Assembly (NCBI GenBank): GCA_903943975.1
Contig: CAJAQB010000011.1
Coordinates: forward strand, 1 to 64,000
Length of the DNA stretch: 64,000 nt
Origin: Synechococcus lacustris
GTDB taxonomy: Bacteria; Cyanobacteriota; Cyanobacteriia; PCC-6307; Cyanobiaceae
Direction: 5' to 3'
Of the stretch, positions 46,210-55,625 are shown piece after piece. The notes below the pieces were generated by a model, which worked only from the letters and a program-made list of their open reading frames with translations, had not been told where the DNA came from and searched no databases. Each line of letters begins with the position of its first letter. Position 1 is the stretch's first letter. The translations under genes were made by a program, and so were the position numbers.

Positions 46210-46698
46210 AACCGCCCGGCGGCCCTCCCCCTCCTGACTCAGGCTTAATTGCCAGGCCGGCGCTGGCACAAAACTGAGCCGTTCCGGCCATTCCACCGCC
46301 ATAAGCGCACCCGAGGCCAGGGCCTGCTCCTCCTCTTGGCAGAACAGGTCATCGGCGGCGGCGGCCTGTTCAAGCCGGTAGAGATCGAGGTGGATCAGCA
46401 GGGGATCTGCGCCGCTAGAACTGCCGCCAGGGCCAGAGCCAGAGCCAGAGCCAGAGCCAGGGGCGAGGCCGTAGTGCTGGGCCAGGGCAAAGGTGGGGCT
46501 GGTAACCGGTTCCGTGAGGCCGAGGCCAGCGGCTAGGCCCTGCACCAGGCAGGTTTTGCCAGCCCCCAGGCCCCCCTTAAGCAACAGCAACGCGCCGGGG
46601 GGCAGCTGCTGGGCCAGTTGCTGGCCGTAGGCCTGGGTGGCCTCGGCATTCGCCAGGTAAACGCTGGTCAAGGGGGGGGTCGCCTCTGGCCTATCCAT
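46195..46698 (-). CDS. tsaE: tRNA threonylcarbamoyladenosine biosynthesis ATPase TsaE
   Basis: 167 residues from the ATG at 46698; the longer track ORF overlaps the divergent ahcY. P-loop [19 protein letters not shown], switch region [13 protein letters not shown] and IHLDLYRLE, and VEWPERL are the TsaE set. TsaE works with TsaB/TsaD in forming t6A37 of tRNAs. A Gly/Ser-rich insert ([21 protein letters not shown], about 90-110), encoded by a CCAGAG hexamer array, lies between the switch region and IHLDLYR. Confidence 0.94.
   Translation of the reverse strand: MDRPEATPPLTSVYLANAEATQAYGQQLAQQLPPGALLLLKGGLGAGKTCLVQGLAAGLGLTEPVTSPTFALAQHYGLAPGSGSGSGSGPGGSSSGADPLLIHLDLYRLEQAAAADDLFCQEEEQALASGALMAVEWPERLSFVPAPAWQLSLSQEGEGRRAVLVAP
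46435..46464. repeat. Hexanucleotide array inside tsaE
   Basis: About five copies of CCAGAG(C) in a row (GCCAGAGCCAGAGCCAGAGC...) encode the alternating Gly-Ser insert of TsaE on the minus strand. The period of six keeps the frame, so copy-number change alters only loop length. Confidence 0.88.
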
Positions 46699-46789
46699 CC
46701 CTGTAGATTCGCCCCACGCGAGCCCGAAGCCTCGGCGACTCTGCAGATATTTCCAACCCATCGTTGCTCCCCAAGGGAGTTTGATTGCC

Positions 46790-48226
46790 ATGGTGGCTAC
46801 CGCCGACACCCTCTCGCTTGCTGGTTTGCAGGTCACGAACACCTATGTGATTGCCGACCTCGGCCTCGCCGAATGGGGCCGCAAGGAAATTGCGATTGCT
46901 GAAACTGAAATGCCGGGCCTGGTGACCCTGCGTCAGAGGTTTGCTGACCAGCAGCCCCTCAAGGGCGCCCGCATCTGCGGCAGCCTGCACATGACGATTC
47001 AGACGGCAGTGCTGATCGAAACCCTGGTGGCCCTCGGCGCTGAGGTGCGCTGGGCCTCTTGCAACATTTTTTCCACCCAAGACCACGCCGCCGCTGCGAT
47101 CGCTGCCGCCGGTATTCCAGTGTTCGCCTACAAGGGCGAAAGCTTGGATGAGTACTGGGCCTTCACCCACCGGATCATGGAGTGGGCCGATGGCGGCACG
47201 CCAAACATGATTCTTGATGACGGTGGCGATGCCACCGGTCTGATCGTGTTGGGGGCGAAGGCCGAACAGGATGCTTCGGTGCTGAATAACCCCGGCAGCG
47301 AAGAGGAAGTGGCCCTCTTTAATTCAATCAAGGCCCGCCTGGCGGAACAGCCCGGTTGGTATTCCCGTATCTATGCTCAGATCCAGGGCGTAACTGAAGA
47401 AACCACCACCGGTGTGGCCCGTCTCTATCAGATGGAGAAGACGGGTGAGCTGCCTTTCCCGGCAATCAACGTCAACGACTCAGTTACCAAGAGCAAGTTC
47501 GACAACCTCTACGGCTGCCGCGAATCCTTGGTGGACAGCATCAAGCGCGCCACCGATGTGATGGTGGCCGGCAAGGTTGCCCTGGTGATCGGTTACGGCG
47601 ATGTGGGCAAGGGTTGCGCCCAGTCCCTGCGCGGCCTTGGCGCCACGGTGATGATCACTGAGGTGGACCCAATCTGCGCCCTGCAGGCGGCGATGGAGGG
47701 CTACCGCGTCGTGCGTCTCGACGACGTGGTCCAGGATGTGGACATCTTCGTGACCGCCACCGGCAACTATCACGTGATCGGCCACCAGCAGCTGGTGGCG
47801 ATGAAGGATCAGGCGATTGTTTGCAACATCGGCCACTTCGATAATGAAATCGATGTGGCTTCCTTGAAGCAATACCGCTGGGAAAACATCAAGCCCCAGG
47901 TGGACCATGTGATCCTGCCCAGCGGCAATCGCATCATCCTGTTGGCGGAAGGTCGGCTGGTGAACCTGGGCTGTGGCACCGGCCACCCCAGCTTCGTGAT
48001 GAGCAATTCCTTCACCAACCAAGTGCTGGCCCAGATCGAACTGTTCAGCAAGGGCGAACAGTACGAGAAGAAGGTGTATGTGCTGCCTAAGCACCTCGAT
48101 GAGCTGGTGGCTCGGCTCCACCTTGAGAAGATCGGCGCCAAACTCACCCAGCTCAGCCAAGTGCAGGCCGACTACATCTCAGTGCCCGTGGAAGGTCCCT
48201 ACAAGCTCGACCACTACCGCTACTGA
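46790..48226 (+). CDS. ahcY: Adenosylhomocysteinase
   Basis: 478 residues from the ATG at 46790, ten bases after an AAGGGAG ribosome-binding site (the TTG three codons earlier is too close to it). Conserved blocks: [34 protein letters not shown], the substrate/NAD region [19 protein letters not shown], the NAD-binding [17 protein letters not shown], and the C-terminal YKLDHYRY. It hydrolyses S-adenosylhomocysteine to adenosine and homocysteine, relieving product inhibition of methyltransferases, of which this window has several. Confidence 0.98.
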   Translation: MVATADTLSLAGLQVTNTYVIADLGLAEWGRKEIAIAETEMPGLVTLRQRFADQQPLKGARICGSLHMTIQTAVLIETLVALGAEVRWASCNIFSTQDHAAAAIAAAGIPVFAYKGESLDEYWAFTHRIMEWADGGTPNMILDDGGDATGLIVLGAKAEQDASVLNNPGSEEEVALFNSIKARLAEQPGWYSRIYAQIQGVTEETTTGVARLYQMEKTGELPFPAINVNDSVTKSKFDNLYGCRESLVDSIKRATDVMVAGKVALVIGYGDVGKGCAQSLRGLGATVMITEVDPICALQAAMEGYRVVRLDDVVQDVDIFVTATGNYHVIGHQQLVAMKDQAIVCNIGHFDNEIDVASLKQYRWENIKPQVDHVILPSGNRIILLAEGRLVNLGCGTGHPSFVMSNSFTNQVLAQIELFSKGEQYEKKVYVLPKHLDELVARLHLEKIGAKLTQLSQVQADYISVPVEGPYKLDHYRY

Positions 48227-48858
48227 TGGGGGCGCTTAACGGCCTGGTGGAACAGTGGGTAGCCCAGTGGGGCTACCTCGGCATCTTTGCGGCGATGGTG
48301 CTGGAAAACCTGGTGCCGCCGATTCCTTCTGAATTGATCATGCCCCTGGCCGGCTTCTATGTGGGCCAGGGCCAGCTCAATTTCTTTGGTGTTGTGCTGG
48401 CTGGTTTGCTGGGCACGGTGCTGGGGGCGCTGCCCTGGTACGGCATCGGCCGCCTGGTGAATGAAGAGCGGCTGGGCCGCTGGATCGAACGCCACGGCCG
48501 TTGGCTTGGGGTTTCCGCCAAGGAATTGGCGGAGTCCCGCCAGTGGTTTTTGCGCCATGGGGCTGCGGTGGTGTTCTGGGGTCGTTTGATCCCAGCGATC
48601 CGCACCCTGATCTCCGTGCCGGCGGGCATCGAACTGATGCCCTTTGGGCCATTCCTGTTCTGGACCACCGCCGGCAGCTTGATCTGGAACCTGGTGCTCA
48701 CCGCCAGCGGTTGGCTGCTGGGCAGCCATTGGCAGTCGGTGCTCACCTTCATCAAGCCGATTGAGGGCCTGGTGAACAAGTTGCTGGTGCTGCTGGTGCT
48801 GGCCGCGGCGGCCTGGTTGGGCCTGCGGATCTGGAAGAAGCGCCGGGTTTCCCCCTGA
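48226..48858 (+). CDS. DedA-family membrane protein
   Basis: 210 residues; its ATG overlaps the ahcY stop by one base. N-terminal amphipathic segment, then EnLVPPIPSELIMPLAGF (ENLVPPIPSELIMPLAGF), central GRLIPAIRTLISVPAG and two C-terminal helices with KKRRVSP. DedA/VTT-fold proteins act in lipid-carrier or phospholipid flipping and membrane homeostasis. Cytoplasmic membrane. Confidence 0.92.
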   Translation: MGALNGLVEQWVAQWGYLGIFAAMVLENLVPPIPSELIMPLAGFYVGQGQLNFFGVVLAGLLGTVLGALPWYGIGRLVNEERLGRWIERHGRWLGVSAKELAESRQWFLRHGAAVVFWGRLIPAIRTLISVPAGIELMPFGPFLFWTTAGSLIWNLVLTASGWLLGSHWQSVLTFIKPIEGLVNKLLVLLVLAAAAWLGLRIWKKRRVSP

Positions 48859-48898
48859 ATGCCAGGGGTTGAACCAAGCGCCGGATAGCCAGCGCCGT

Positions 48899-49288
48899 TC
48901 AGAAGGGCACTTCCTCCTCGCTGGGGTTGCCGCCAAAGCCCGCGCCTTGGCCGGCGCCGCCCTGCTCGCCATCCCGCTTGGAGCCCAGTAGCTCCAGGCG
49001 ATCCACCCGCACCACGGGCTTGGAGCGCTCCTCACCGCTGGCCCGGTCGGTCCAGCGGTCCAGCTTGAGCGAACCGATGATCCCCAGCAGGGAACCTTTT
49101 TTCACGTAGTCAGCGGCCACCTGGGCCTGCTTGCCCCAGATTTCCAGGTTGAACCAATCAGGTTCGTCGTCGCGGCTGCGGCGGTTTACGGCGAGGGTGA
49201 GGTTGGCAACCACGCTGCCGGATTCGAAGTAACGCACTTCGGGATCACGGCCGGCGCGGCCAACAAGGGTGACGGAATTGACGCCCAT
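48899..49288 (-). CDS. ssb: Single-stranded DNA-binding protein
   Basis: 129 residues from the ATG at 49288, which has an AAGGAGG site 5 bases upstream; the track ORF adds 23 residues. OB-fold: NSVTLVGRAGRDPEVRYFESG, ANLTLAVNRRSRDDEPDWFN and the closing strand KPVVRVDRLELLGSK. The short Gly-rich linker and the acidic tip EEEVPF, which binds partner repair proteins, are intact. Converges with the DedA gene across 40 bp. Confidence 0.96.
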   Translation of the reverse strand: MGVNSVTLVGRAGRDPEVRYFESGSVVANLTLAVNRRSRDDEPDWFNLEIWGKQAQVAADYVKKGSLLGIIGSLKLDRWTDRASGEERSKPVVRVDRLELLGSKRDGEQGGAGQGAGFGGNPSEEEVPF

Positions 49289-49293
49289 CGGGG

Positions 49294-49300
49294 CCTCCTT
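49294..49300 (-). promoter_or_regulatory. Ribosome-binding site of ssb
   Basis: AAGGAGG on the minus strand, five bases before the ATG at 49288. A near-perfect Shine-Dalgarno that settles the start. Confidence 0.85.
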
Positions 49301-49397
49301 GGGTTGTGGGGTAATGATGCGCCACCTTTCGGCGACGCTCACTCTTATTGGTTCCACCGAAGCGGCCGGTTGTAACAGGGCAGCGATCCGCCGCCCC

Positions 49398-49403
49398 TAT
49401 GAT
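49398..49403 (+). promoter_or_regulatory. Possible -10 element of mreB
   Basis: TATGAT, 54 bases before the mreB ATG. A TTGTAA at 49370 lies 22 bases upstream, too far for an ordinary -35. Weak call. Confidence 0.25.
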
Positions 49404-49457
49404 CTGGCCGCCTGACCGCTCTGTGCGGCAGTTTTAGCTCTATAGCGGACTTAACCC

Positions 49458-50504
49458 ATGTTTTGGCGTCGTTTTCAGCTCTCCCGTGACATTGGGATCG
49501 ATCTGGGCACGGCCAACACGCTGATCTATGTGTCCGGGCGCGGCATCGTGCTGCAGGAGCCTTCCGTGGTGGCCATTGATTTAGATAAGGGCGTTCCCCT
49601 GGCGGTGGGGGAAGAGGCCAAGCTGATGCTGGGCCGCACCCCCGGCAATATCCGGGCCGTGAGGCCCCTGCGGGACGGCGTGATCGCCGATTTCGATGCC
49701 GCCGAACAGATGATCAAGTACTTCATCCGCAAGGGCAACGAAGGCCGCGGCATGGTGGCGCCGCGGCTGGTGATTGGCATCCCCAGCGGGGTCACCGGGG
49801 TGGAACGCCGGGCGGTGCGGGAGGCTGGTCTCGGTGGCGCCAGGGAGGTGCACCTGGTGGATGAACCGGTGGCCGCAGCGATCGGTGCCGGCCTGCCGGT
49901 GACCGAACCGGTGGGTTCGATGATCGTGGACATCGGCGGTGGCACCACCGAAGTGGCGGTGCTCAGCCTCCAGGGCACGGTGATTTCCGAGTCGGTGCGG
50001 GTGGCGGGCGATGAGCTCAGTGATGCGATCGGCAGCTACCTGAAGAAGGTGCACAACCTGGTGGTGGGGGAACGCACCGCCGAGGACATCAAGATCCGCA
50101 TCGGCTCCGCCTTCCCCGATGACAACTTCGACCAAACCTCGATGGATGTCCGTGGTTTGCACCTGCTCTCAGGCTTGCCCCGCACCATCAGTGTTCGCGC
50201 TGGGGATGTGCGAGAAGCAATGATCGAGCCGCTAAATGTGATTGTGGAGGCGGTAAAGCGCACCCTGGAGCGCACCCCCCCTGAGCTGGCGGCCGACATC
50301 GTTGATCGCGGCATCATGCTGGCCGGCGGCGGTGCCCTGGTGCGGGGCATCAGCGACCTGATCAGCCATGAAACGGGGATCCTCACCCATGTGGCTGAGG
50401 AGCCTTTGCTCTGTGTGGTTAAAGGTTGTGGTCAGGTGCTGGAAGACTTCAAACGCCTTGGCCGGGTGCTTGATGCCGCTGAATACGGCCGTTCGTCCAG
50501 TTGA
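49458..50504 (+). CDS. mreB: Rod-shape actin homologue MreB
   Basis: 348 residues. Actin-fold phosphate loops: DIGIDLGTANTLIYVSGRG near the start, MIVDIGGGTTEVAVLSLQGT at the second loop, and MLAGGGALVRGISDL at the adenosine site. The N-terminal amphipathic MFWRRFQLSR binds membrane. MreB filaments position the lateral wall machinery, so the cell is rod-shaped or elongated, at least in origin. First gene of mreBCD. Confidence 0.98.
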   Translation: MFWRRFQLSRDIGIDLGTANTLIYVSGRGIVLQEPSVVAIDLDKGVPLAVGEEAKLMLGRTPGNIRAVRPLRDGVIADFDAAEQMIKYFIRKGNEGRGMVAPRLVIGIPSGVTGVERRAVREAGLGGAREVHLVDEPVAAAIGAGLPVTEPVGSMIVDIGGGTTEVAVLSLQGTVISESVRVAGDELSDAIGSYLKKVHNLVVGERTAEDIKIRIGSAFPDDNFDQTSMDVRGLHLLSGLPRTISVRAGDVREAMIEPLNVIVEAVKRTLERTPPELAADIVDRGIMLAGGGALVRGISDLISHETGILTHVAEEPLLCVVKGCGQVLEDFKRLGRVLDAAEYGRSSS

Positions 50505-50507
50505 TCC

Positions 50508-51248
50508 ATGGCCCTGGGAAGGCGCCTGAGGCGCCTGCTGGATCTGCGCTCCCTGCTGGTTCACTGGCCCTGGCTGGTGTTGCTGCTGGCGCTCGGCTTG
50601 GTGCGCCTATCCAAGGGCGCAGCGGTCGTAGATCTTTATGCCCTGTTGAGCCGGCCCTTCTGGCCCGGCACCGCCCAATCGGAATGGCTGCGCCAGGCCC
50701 AGCACCTGGAGGATCAGCAGAAAATTTCCCTGTTGCAGGGCCAGCTAAATCAGCTCAAGGCTGACAGCGCCCTGCGGGAGCAGCAGGGGGATTGGCTTAC
50801 GGCTGCGGTAATCAGTCGCCGCACCGAGGGCTGGTGGCAACAGCTGGAGTTGGGGGCCGGCAGCCTTGAGGGTCTTCACTACGGCGCCGTGGTTACCGGG
50901 CCTGGGGGGGTGTTGGGGCGCATCGCCAGCGTCACCCCCAGCACCGCCCGGGTAACCCTGCTCACCGACCCCTCCAGCCGGGTGGGGGTGACGCTTAAGG
51001 GCAGTCGCGGCCAGGGGTTGCTGGTGGGGGAAGGCACCAGCCGGCCGCGGCTGCGGTTCCTCGATAAGGATGTGGAGGTGCAGCCCGGCGATGTGGTGCT
51101 CACCTCCGCCGCCAGTTCGCTTTATCCCGCCAACCTGATTGTGGGGGTGGTGCAAACCGTGAATTCCCAGGCGCTGCCTGCCCCCGATGCCCTGGTGCAA
51201 CTGGCTGCGCCGGTGGATGCGATCGACTGGGTGAGGGTGCTGCGCTGA
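50508..51248 (+). CDS. mreC: Rod-shape determining protein MreC
   Basis: 246 residues, start 4 bp after mreB. One membrane helix (HWPWLVLLLALGLVRLS) follows a basic N-terminus; then a short coiled coil and the beta-rich periplasmic domain with GPGGVLGRIASVTPSTARVTLLTDPSSRVGV, the MreC core, and DVVLTSAASSLYPANLIVGVV. It links MreB to the periplasmic wall synthases. Its stop overlaps mreD by one base. Confidence 0.95.
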   Translation: MALGRRLRRLLDLRSLLVHWPWLVLLLALGLVRLSKGAAVVDLYALLSRPFWPGTAQSEWLRQAQHLEDQQKISLLQGQLNQLKADSALREQQGDWLTAAVISRRTEGWWQQLELGAGSLEGLHYGAVVTGPGGVLGRIASVTPSTARVTLLTDPSSRVGVTLKGSRGQGLLVGEGTSRPRLRFLDKDVEVQPGDVVLTSAASSLYPANLIVGVVQTVNSQALPAPDALVQLAAPVDAIDWVRVLR

Positions 51249-51754
51249 TGGGGAACCTGCCCCTCTCCCGTTACCAGGCCCTGTTTATCAGCGGTTTGTT
51301 GTTGTTGTTTCTGAGCCTGGCTTCCCCCTGGTGGCTCAAGCTCAATGGGGTCTCCCCCAGCTGGGTGGTGCTCTGGCTGCTGCCCTGGGCGGTGGTGGAG
51401 GGCCCCCTGGCCGGGGCCCTCGCTGGTTTTGGGATCGGGGTGTTGCTGGATAGCCTCCAGGGGTCGGGGCTCACGGCCGTGCCCGTGTTGGTGCTGCTGG
51501 GGCTGTGGTGGGGCCAGTTTGTGTCGTCCCGGCGGCCGCTGGAACGCAGCACCACCCTGGGCTTGCTGGCGCTACTGGGCAGCCTGTTGCTCAATGGCAG
51601 CTATGCCCTGCAGCTGTATTGGCGTGGCCAAAGCGCCTTTGCCGCCTGGCAGCTCAGCCTGGCCCAGGCCCTGTTCACGGCGCTGCTGGCCCCGATGATT
51701 TGTTCCCTGCTGGTGCTGTTTTGGCGCCGCCGTTCCCTCCGCCATGGCCGTTAA
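51248..51754 (+). CDS. mreD: Rod-shape determining protein MreD
   Basis: 168 residues and about five membrane helices (ALFISGLLLLFLSLASPWWL; VVLWLLPWAVVEGPLAGALAGFGIGVLLD; late ALFTALLAPMICSLLVLFW). The context, directly after mreC with a one-base overlap, secures the call, as MreD sequences diverge strongly. Ends overlapping the solute-binding gene by 11 bp. Confidence 0.9.
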   Translation: MGNLPLSRYQALFISGLLLLFLSLASPWWLKLNGVSPSWVVLWLLPWAVVEGPLAGALAGFGIGVLLDSLQGSGLTAVPVLVLLGLWWGQFVSSRRPLERSTTLGLLALLGSLLLNGSYALQLYWRGQSAFAAWQLSLAQALFTALLAPMICSLLVLFWRRRSLRHGR

Positions 51755-53060
51755 ACGTGCCCTGATCAGCGCCTGCAGCGCTTTGGCCCCCTTGGCCCTG
51801 CTGGCGGGCTGCGCCCCTAGGCCTGCGGGCAAGGAACTGCAGTTCTGGACGATTCAGCTCTCGCCCAAGTTTGACCCGCTGATCAAGGCGATGGTGGCCG
51901 AATGGGAAGGGAGCCACCCTGGCGTGAAGGTGCGCTGGACCGACCTGCCCTTCGGCTCGGTGGAACGCAAGTTGCTGGCGGCGGTATTTGCCCGCACGGC
52001 GCCGGATGTGGTGAACCTGAATCCGTTGTTTGCCGCCAACCTGGCCAGCAAGGGGGGGCTGTTGCCCCTGCAGAACCGCCTCGCCCCTGCCGCCACCGCC
52101 AGCTACCTGCCAGAAATTCTCAGGGCCGGCGAGCAAGAGGGTCAGCTCTATTCCCTGCCCTGGTATCTCACCGCCCGCATCACCCTGGCCAACCAGCAGT
52201 TGCTGCGCCGGGCCGGCTACCAGCAGCCCCCGCGCCACTGGGCGGAGTTGCCCGCCTATGCGGAAACGATCAAGCGCCGCACCGGCCGTTATGCCTTGTT
52301 TGTGACGGTGGTGCCCGATGGTTCGGCGGAATTATTGGAATCGATGGTGCAGATGGGGGTGGTGCTGGTGGACGACCAACATCGGGCCCGCTTCAACAGT
52401 GCCGCCGGCCGCCGCGCCTTTGCCTTCTGGACGGATCTCTACCGCCGGGGTCTGCTGCCCCGCGAGGTGGTGAGCCAAGGGTTCCAGCGGGCCATCGAGC
52501 TTTATCAGAGCGGTGAATTGGCCCAGGTGGCCAGTGGCGCCGAGTTTCTCCACACGATCCAAACCAATGCCCCCCAGGTGGCGGCTGAAACCCGCCCCTA
52601 TCCGCCCCTGGTGGGGGTTGATGGGGCGGCAAATGTGGCGGTGATGAACCTGGCGGTAACCAAGCAAACGCCCCTACCGGCCGAGGCGGTGGACTTCGCC
52701 AGCTTTGTGACCAATCCCACTAACCAGCTGCGCTTTGCCCGGGCGGCCAAGGTGTTGCCCTCCTCGAAGCCGGCCTTGCAGGAGTTGCAGCGGGAGCTGC
52801 GGGCGGCCTCCCAGGGCGCCGCTGGCGCTGATTTGGTGCAACGGGCCCGGCTGCTCAGTGCCGAAACCCTCGGCCATGCCCGGGTGCTGGTGCCCGCTGA
52901 CCCCGGGGTGAAGCGGCTGCAGGCGGTGATCTATGGCCAGTTGCAGCGGGCGATGTTGGGCCAGCTGAGCAGTGATGCGGCCCTGGCGGCGGCGGAGCGC
53001 GAATGGAATGCTTACGCCGCCGCCCGCTGGCCGGCGCGGGTTAAGGTTGCAGTTCGTTAA
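51744..53060 (+). CDS. Sugar-type ABC transporter solute-binding lipoprotein (family 1)
   Basis: 438 residues starting inside the mreD end. A lipoprotein signal with lipobox LLAGC (Cys about 23) is followed by ELQFWTIQLSPKFDPLIKAMVAEWEGSHPGVKV and APDVVNLNPLFAANLASKGGLLPL, typical of family 1 extracellular solute-binding proteins (maltose-binding fold). C-terminal EAVDFASFVTNPTNQLRFARAAKVLPSSK also fits. No permease or ATPase gene is nearby, so its transporter is elsewhere or it has a wall-related role. Confidence 0.9.
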   Translation: MAVKRALISACSALAPLALLAGCAPRPAGKELQFWTIQLSPKFDPLIKAMVAEWEGSHPGVKVRWTDLPFGSVERKLLAAVFARTAPDVVNLNPLFAANLASKGGLLPLQNRLAPAATASYLPEILRAGEQEGQLYSLPWYLTARITLANQQLLRRAGYQQPPRHWAELPAYAETIKRRTGRYALFVTVVPDGSAELLESMVQMGVVLVDDQHRARFNSAAGRRAFAFWTDLYRRGLLPREVVSQGFQRAIELYQSGELAQVASGAEFLHTIQTNAPQVAAETRPYPPLVGVDGAANVAVMNLAVTKQTPLPAEAVDFASFVTNPTNQLRFARAAKVLPSSKPALQELQRELRAASQGAAGADLVQRARLLSAETLGHARVLVPADPGVKRLQAVIYGQLQRAMLGQLSSDAALAAAEREWNAYAAARWPARVKVAVR

Positions 53061-53072
53061 TTGCCGTTGCCC

Positions 53073-53843
53073 ATGACTGGGGGGGACGCTCTACCTGATC
53101 AGCAGCCAACCCTGCTGGTGGTTGACGATGAGCCCGCAGTTCGTCGAGTGCTCGCCATGCGCCTGCAGTTGGCCGGCTACAACGTGGTTTGCGCCGAGGA
53201 TGGCGAACAGGCCCTCGAGCTTTTCAACAAGGAGCAGCCGGATCTGGTGGTGCTCGACGTGATGTTGCCAAAGCTGGATGGCTTTGCGGTGTGTCGTCGA
53301 TTACGGGCCGAATCGGCGGTGCCAATCATTTTTCTTTCGGCCCTCGATGCGATCGCCGAGAAGGTGGCCGGCCTAGACATCGGTGCCGACGACTATCTCT
53401 CCAAACCCTTTAGCCCTAAGGAACTGGAGGCCCGGATCAATCGCATCCTGCGGCGGGTGGGCCGCGGTGCCGCCAGCCAAAACCCCCTGGAGCAGGTGGC
53501 TGGTTTAGGGGTCCTGCGCCTCGGTGATCTGGTGGTGGACACCAACCGTCGCCAGGTGACCCGCGCCGGGGAGCGCATTGCGCTCACCTACACCGAGTTC
53601 AGCCTGCTGGAATTGCTCTTCCGCGAGCCCGGTCGGGTGGTGCCGCGGGCGGAGATCCTCGAACAGCTGTGGGGTTACCCTCCGAGGCGTGCGGCGGATT
53701 TGCGGGTGGTTGATGTGTATGTGGCTCGTTTGCGCGGCAAGTTGGAACCCGACCCCCGCAATCCCGAGCTGATCCTCACGGTGCGGGGCACGGGCTATGC
53801 CTCCCAGCGCATGGGTGAACTGAGCCTCGCCGCTGGCGCCTGA
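53073..53843 (+). CDS. OmpR/PhoB-type response regulator (RpaB-like)
   Basis: 256 residues from the ATG at 53073 (the track's TTG is 4 codons earlier). Receiver domain: [18 protein letters not shown], phosphorylation Asp in [13 protein letters not shown], Ser/Thr switch region FLSAL and Lys in [19 protein letters not shown]-binding winged helix: [21 protein letters not shown] and [20 protein letters not shown], ending [10 protein letters not shown]. It resembles RpaB more than RpaA in my memory of these families, but the exact orthologue is uncertain. lysS starts one base after it. Confidence 0.85.
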   Translation: MTGGDALPDQQPTLLVVDDEPAVRRVLAMRLQLAGYNVVCAEDGEQALELFNKEQPDLVVLDVMLPKLDGFAVCRRLRAESAVPIIFLSALDAIAEKVAGLDIGADDYLSKPFSPKELEARINRILRRVGRGAASQNPLEQVAGLGVLRLGDLVVDTNRRQVTRAGERIALTYTEFSLLELLFREPGRVVPRAEILEQLWGYPPRRAADLRVVDVYVARLRGKLEPDPRNPELILTVRGTGYASQRMGELSLAAGA

Positions 53844-53844
53844 C

Positions 53845-55323
53845 GTGTCTGAGCTGCGAAACACCCGCCTGGAGAAGGCTGAGGCCCTCAGGGCGCTCGG
53901 CCAGGGCCCCTACGCCCTGCGTTTTGAGCCAAGCCATCGCACCGCTGCCCTGCAGCAGGCCCACGCCGACCTAGCCAACGGGGAAGAGTTGCCCCTGGAG
54001 GTGGCCGTGGCCGGCCGGGTGATGACCCGGCGGGTAATGGGAAAACTGGCGTTTTTCACCCTTAGCGATGAAACCGGTCCGATTCAGCTGTTTCTGGAGA
54101 AGCTCGCCCTGGGCGAAGCCTTTACCCAGCTCACCAGCCTGGTGGATGCCGGTGACCTGATCGGCGTGAAGGGCACCCTGCGGCGCACCGACCGCGGTGA
54201 GCTGTCGGTGCGGGTGAGCGAATGGCAAATGCTCAGCAAGGCGCTCCAGCCCCTGCCCGATAAGTGGCATGGCCTGGCGGATGTGGAGAAGCGCTATCGC
54301 CAGCGCTACCTAGATCTGATCGTTACCCCCCAGAGCCGCGAAACCTTCCGGCGCCGGGCCCTGGCGGTGCGCACGATCCGTCGCTGGCTGGAGGATCGCC
54401 AGTTCCTGGAAATTGAAACGCCGGTTTTGCAATCTGAGGCCGGTGGCGCCGATGCCCGTCCCTTCACCACCCACCACAACACCCTCGACCTGCCGCTGTT
54501 TCTGCGGATTGCCACCGAACTGCACCTGAAGCGACTGGTGGTGGGCGGCTTTGAGCGGGTGTTTGAACTGGGTCGGATCTTTCGCAATGAGGGGGTCAGC
54601 ACCCGCCACAACCCTGAATTCACCTCCGTGGAGGTGTATCAGGCCTATGCCGACTACTACGACATGCTCGAACTCACCGAGCAGTTGATTGCGGCGGTCA
54701 CCCTGGAGGTGTGTGGCAGCACGGCCCTCACCTATCAGGAGGTGGCCATAGACCTCACCCCCCCCTGGCGCCGGGCCACCATGCACGAGCTGGTGCAGGA
54801 AGCCACGGGCCTGGATTTCAATGCTTTCCCTGATCGGGAAACGGCGGCGGCGGCCATGGCGGCGGCGGGTCTGGAGGTGCCAGCCACGGCCACCAGCGTT
54901 GGTCGCCTGCTGAATGAAGCCTTTGAGCAACGGGTGGAGGCCCAGTTAATCCAGCCCACCTTTGTGCTCGATTACCCGCTGGAGATCTCGCCCCTGGCCC
55001 GGGCCCACCGCAGTAAGCCGGGCTTGGTGGAGCGCTTTGAGCTGTTCATTGCCGGCAGGGAAACCGCCAATGCCTTCAGTGAACTAATCGACCCGATTGA
55101 CCAGCGCCAGCGGCTGGAGGCCCAGCAGGAGCGGCGCCTGGCCGGGGACCTGGAGGCCCAGGGGGTGGATGAGGACTTCCTGATGGCCCTCGAGGTGGGC
55201 ATGCCCCCCACCGGCGGCCTTGGCATCGGCATCGATCGCCTGGTGATGTTGCTCACCGATAGCGCCAGCATCCGTGATGTGATTGCCTTCCCACTTCTAC
55301 GGCCGGAGGGCCGCAGTGGATAA
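53845..55323 (+). CDS. lysS: Lysyl-tRNA synthetase (class II)
   Basis: 492 residues with GTG start. OB anticodon domain (about 50-165, e.g. [20 protein letters not shown]) and class II motifs: motif 2 [32 protein letters not shown], motif 3 [27 protein letters not shown] at the domain border is typical of LysS. It charges tRNA-Lys in the cytoplasm. Confidence 0.98.
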   Translation: MSELRNTRLEKAEALRALGQGPYALRFEPSHRTAALQQAHADLANGEELPLEVAVAGRVMTRRVMGKLAFFTLSDETGPIQLFLEKLALGEAFTQLTSLVDAGDLIGVKGTLRRTDRGELSVRVSEWQMLSKALQPLPDKWHGLADVEKRYRQRYLDLIVTPQSRETFRRRALAVRTIRRWLEDRQFLEIETPVLQSEAGGADARPFTTHHNTLDLPLFLRIATELHLKRLVVGGFERVFELGRIFRNEGVSTRHNPEFTSVEVYQAYADYYDMLELTEQLIAAVTLEVCGSTALTYQEVAIDLTPPWRRATMHELVQEATGLDFNAFPDRETAAAAMAAAGLEVPATATSVGRLLNEAFEQRVEAQLIQPTFVLDYPLEISPLARAHRSKPGLVERFELFIAGRETANAFSELIDPIDQRQRLEAQQERRLAGDLEAQGVDEDFLMALEVGMPPTGGLGIGIDRLVMLLTDSASIRDVIAFPLLRPEGRSG

Positions 55324-55351
55324 TGGAGTCACCGATCAGATTTCCTAGCGC

Positions 55352-55615
55352 ATGAGTGGCGAGCGCGTCGGATTTCGCTTCACCCACGCTGATGCGGTGG
55401 TGAAGCGCAACCCCCAGGGGCGATCCCGGCGGGGTTGGGTGATGGAAGCGGTGGAACAAACCACCAGCCGTGGCACCAAGATGCCCGCTTACCGCATCCG
55501 CTGGCGCGATAGCGAGCGCCCGGAAATCGTGCTCCAGCACATGCTGATTGCCGATCCCGATCCCACCCCTCCCCCCGAGGGGGTGAATTTGGTGCCGCCG
55601 GCCCCCAAGGCCTAG
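55352..55615 (+). CDS. Conserved small hypothetical protein
   Basis: 87 residues, 28 bp after lysS. It is predicted to be a small beta-rich protein (VGFRFTHADAVVKRNPQG; MPAYRIRWRDSERPEIVLQH) with a Pro-rich end. I recall similar small proteins after lysS in marine and freshwater picocyanobacteria but no function. No membrane helix or signal. Confidence 0.72.
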   Translation: MSGERVGFRFTHADAVVKRNPQGRSRRGWVMEAVEQTTSRGTKMPAYRIRWRDSERPEIVLQHMLIADPDPTPPPEGVNLVPPAPKA

Positions 55616-55625
55616 GTCTGGGGGC

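Noticed and set aside
46699-46789. Possible SAH or SAM riboswitch before ahcY
   Set aside because: The 91-bp leader is short and I could not match the conserved core of the known SAH riboswitch.
46691-47170. Minus-strand 159-residue ORF over the ahcY start
   Set aside because: Antisense to a highly conserved part of adenosylhomocysteinase.
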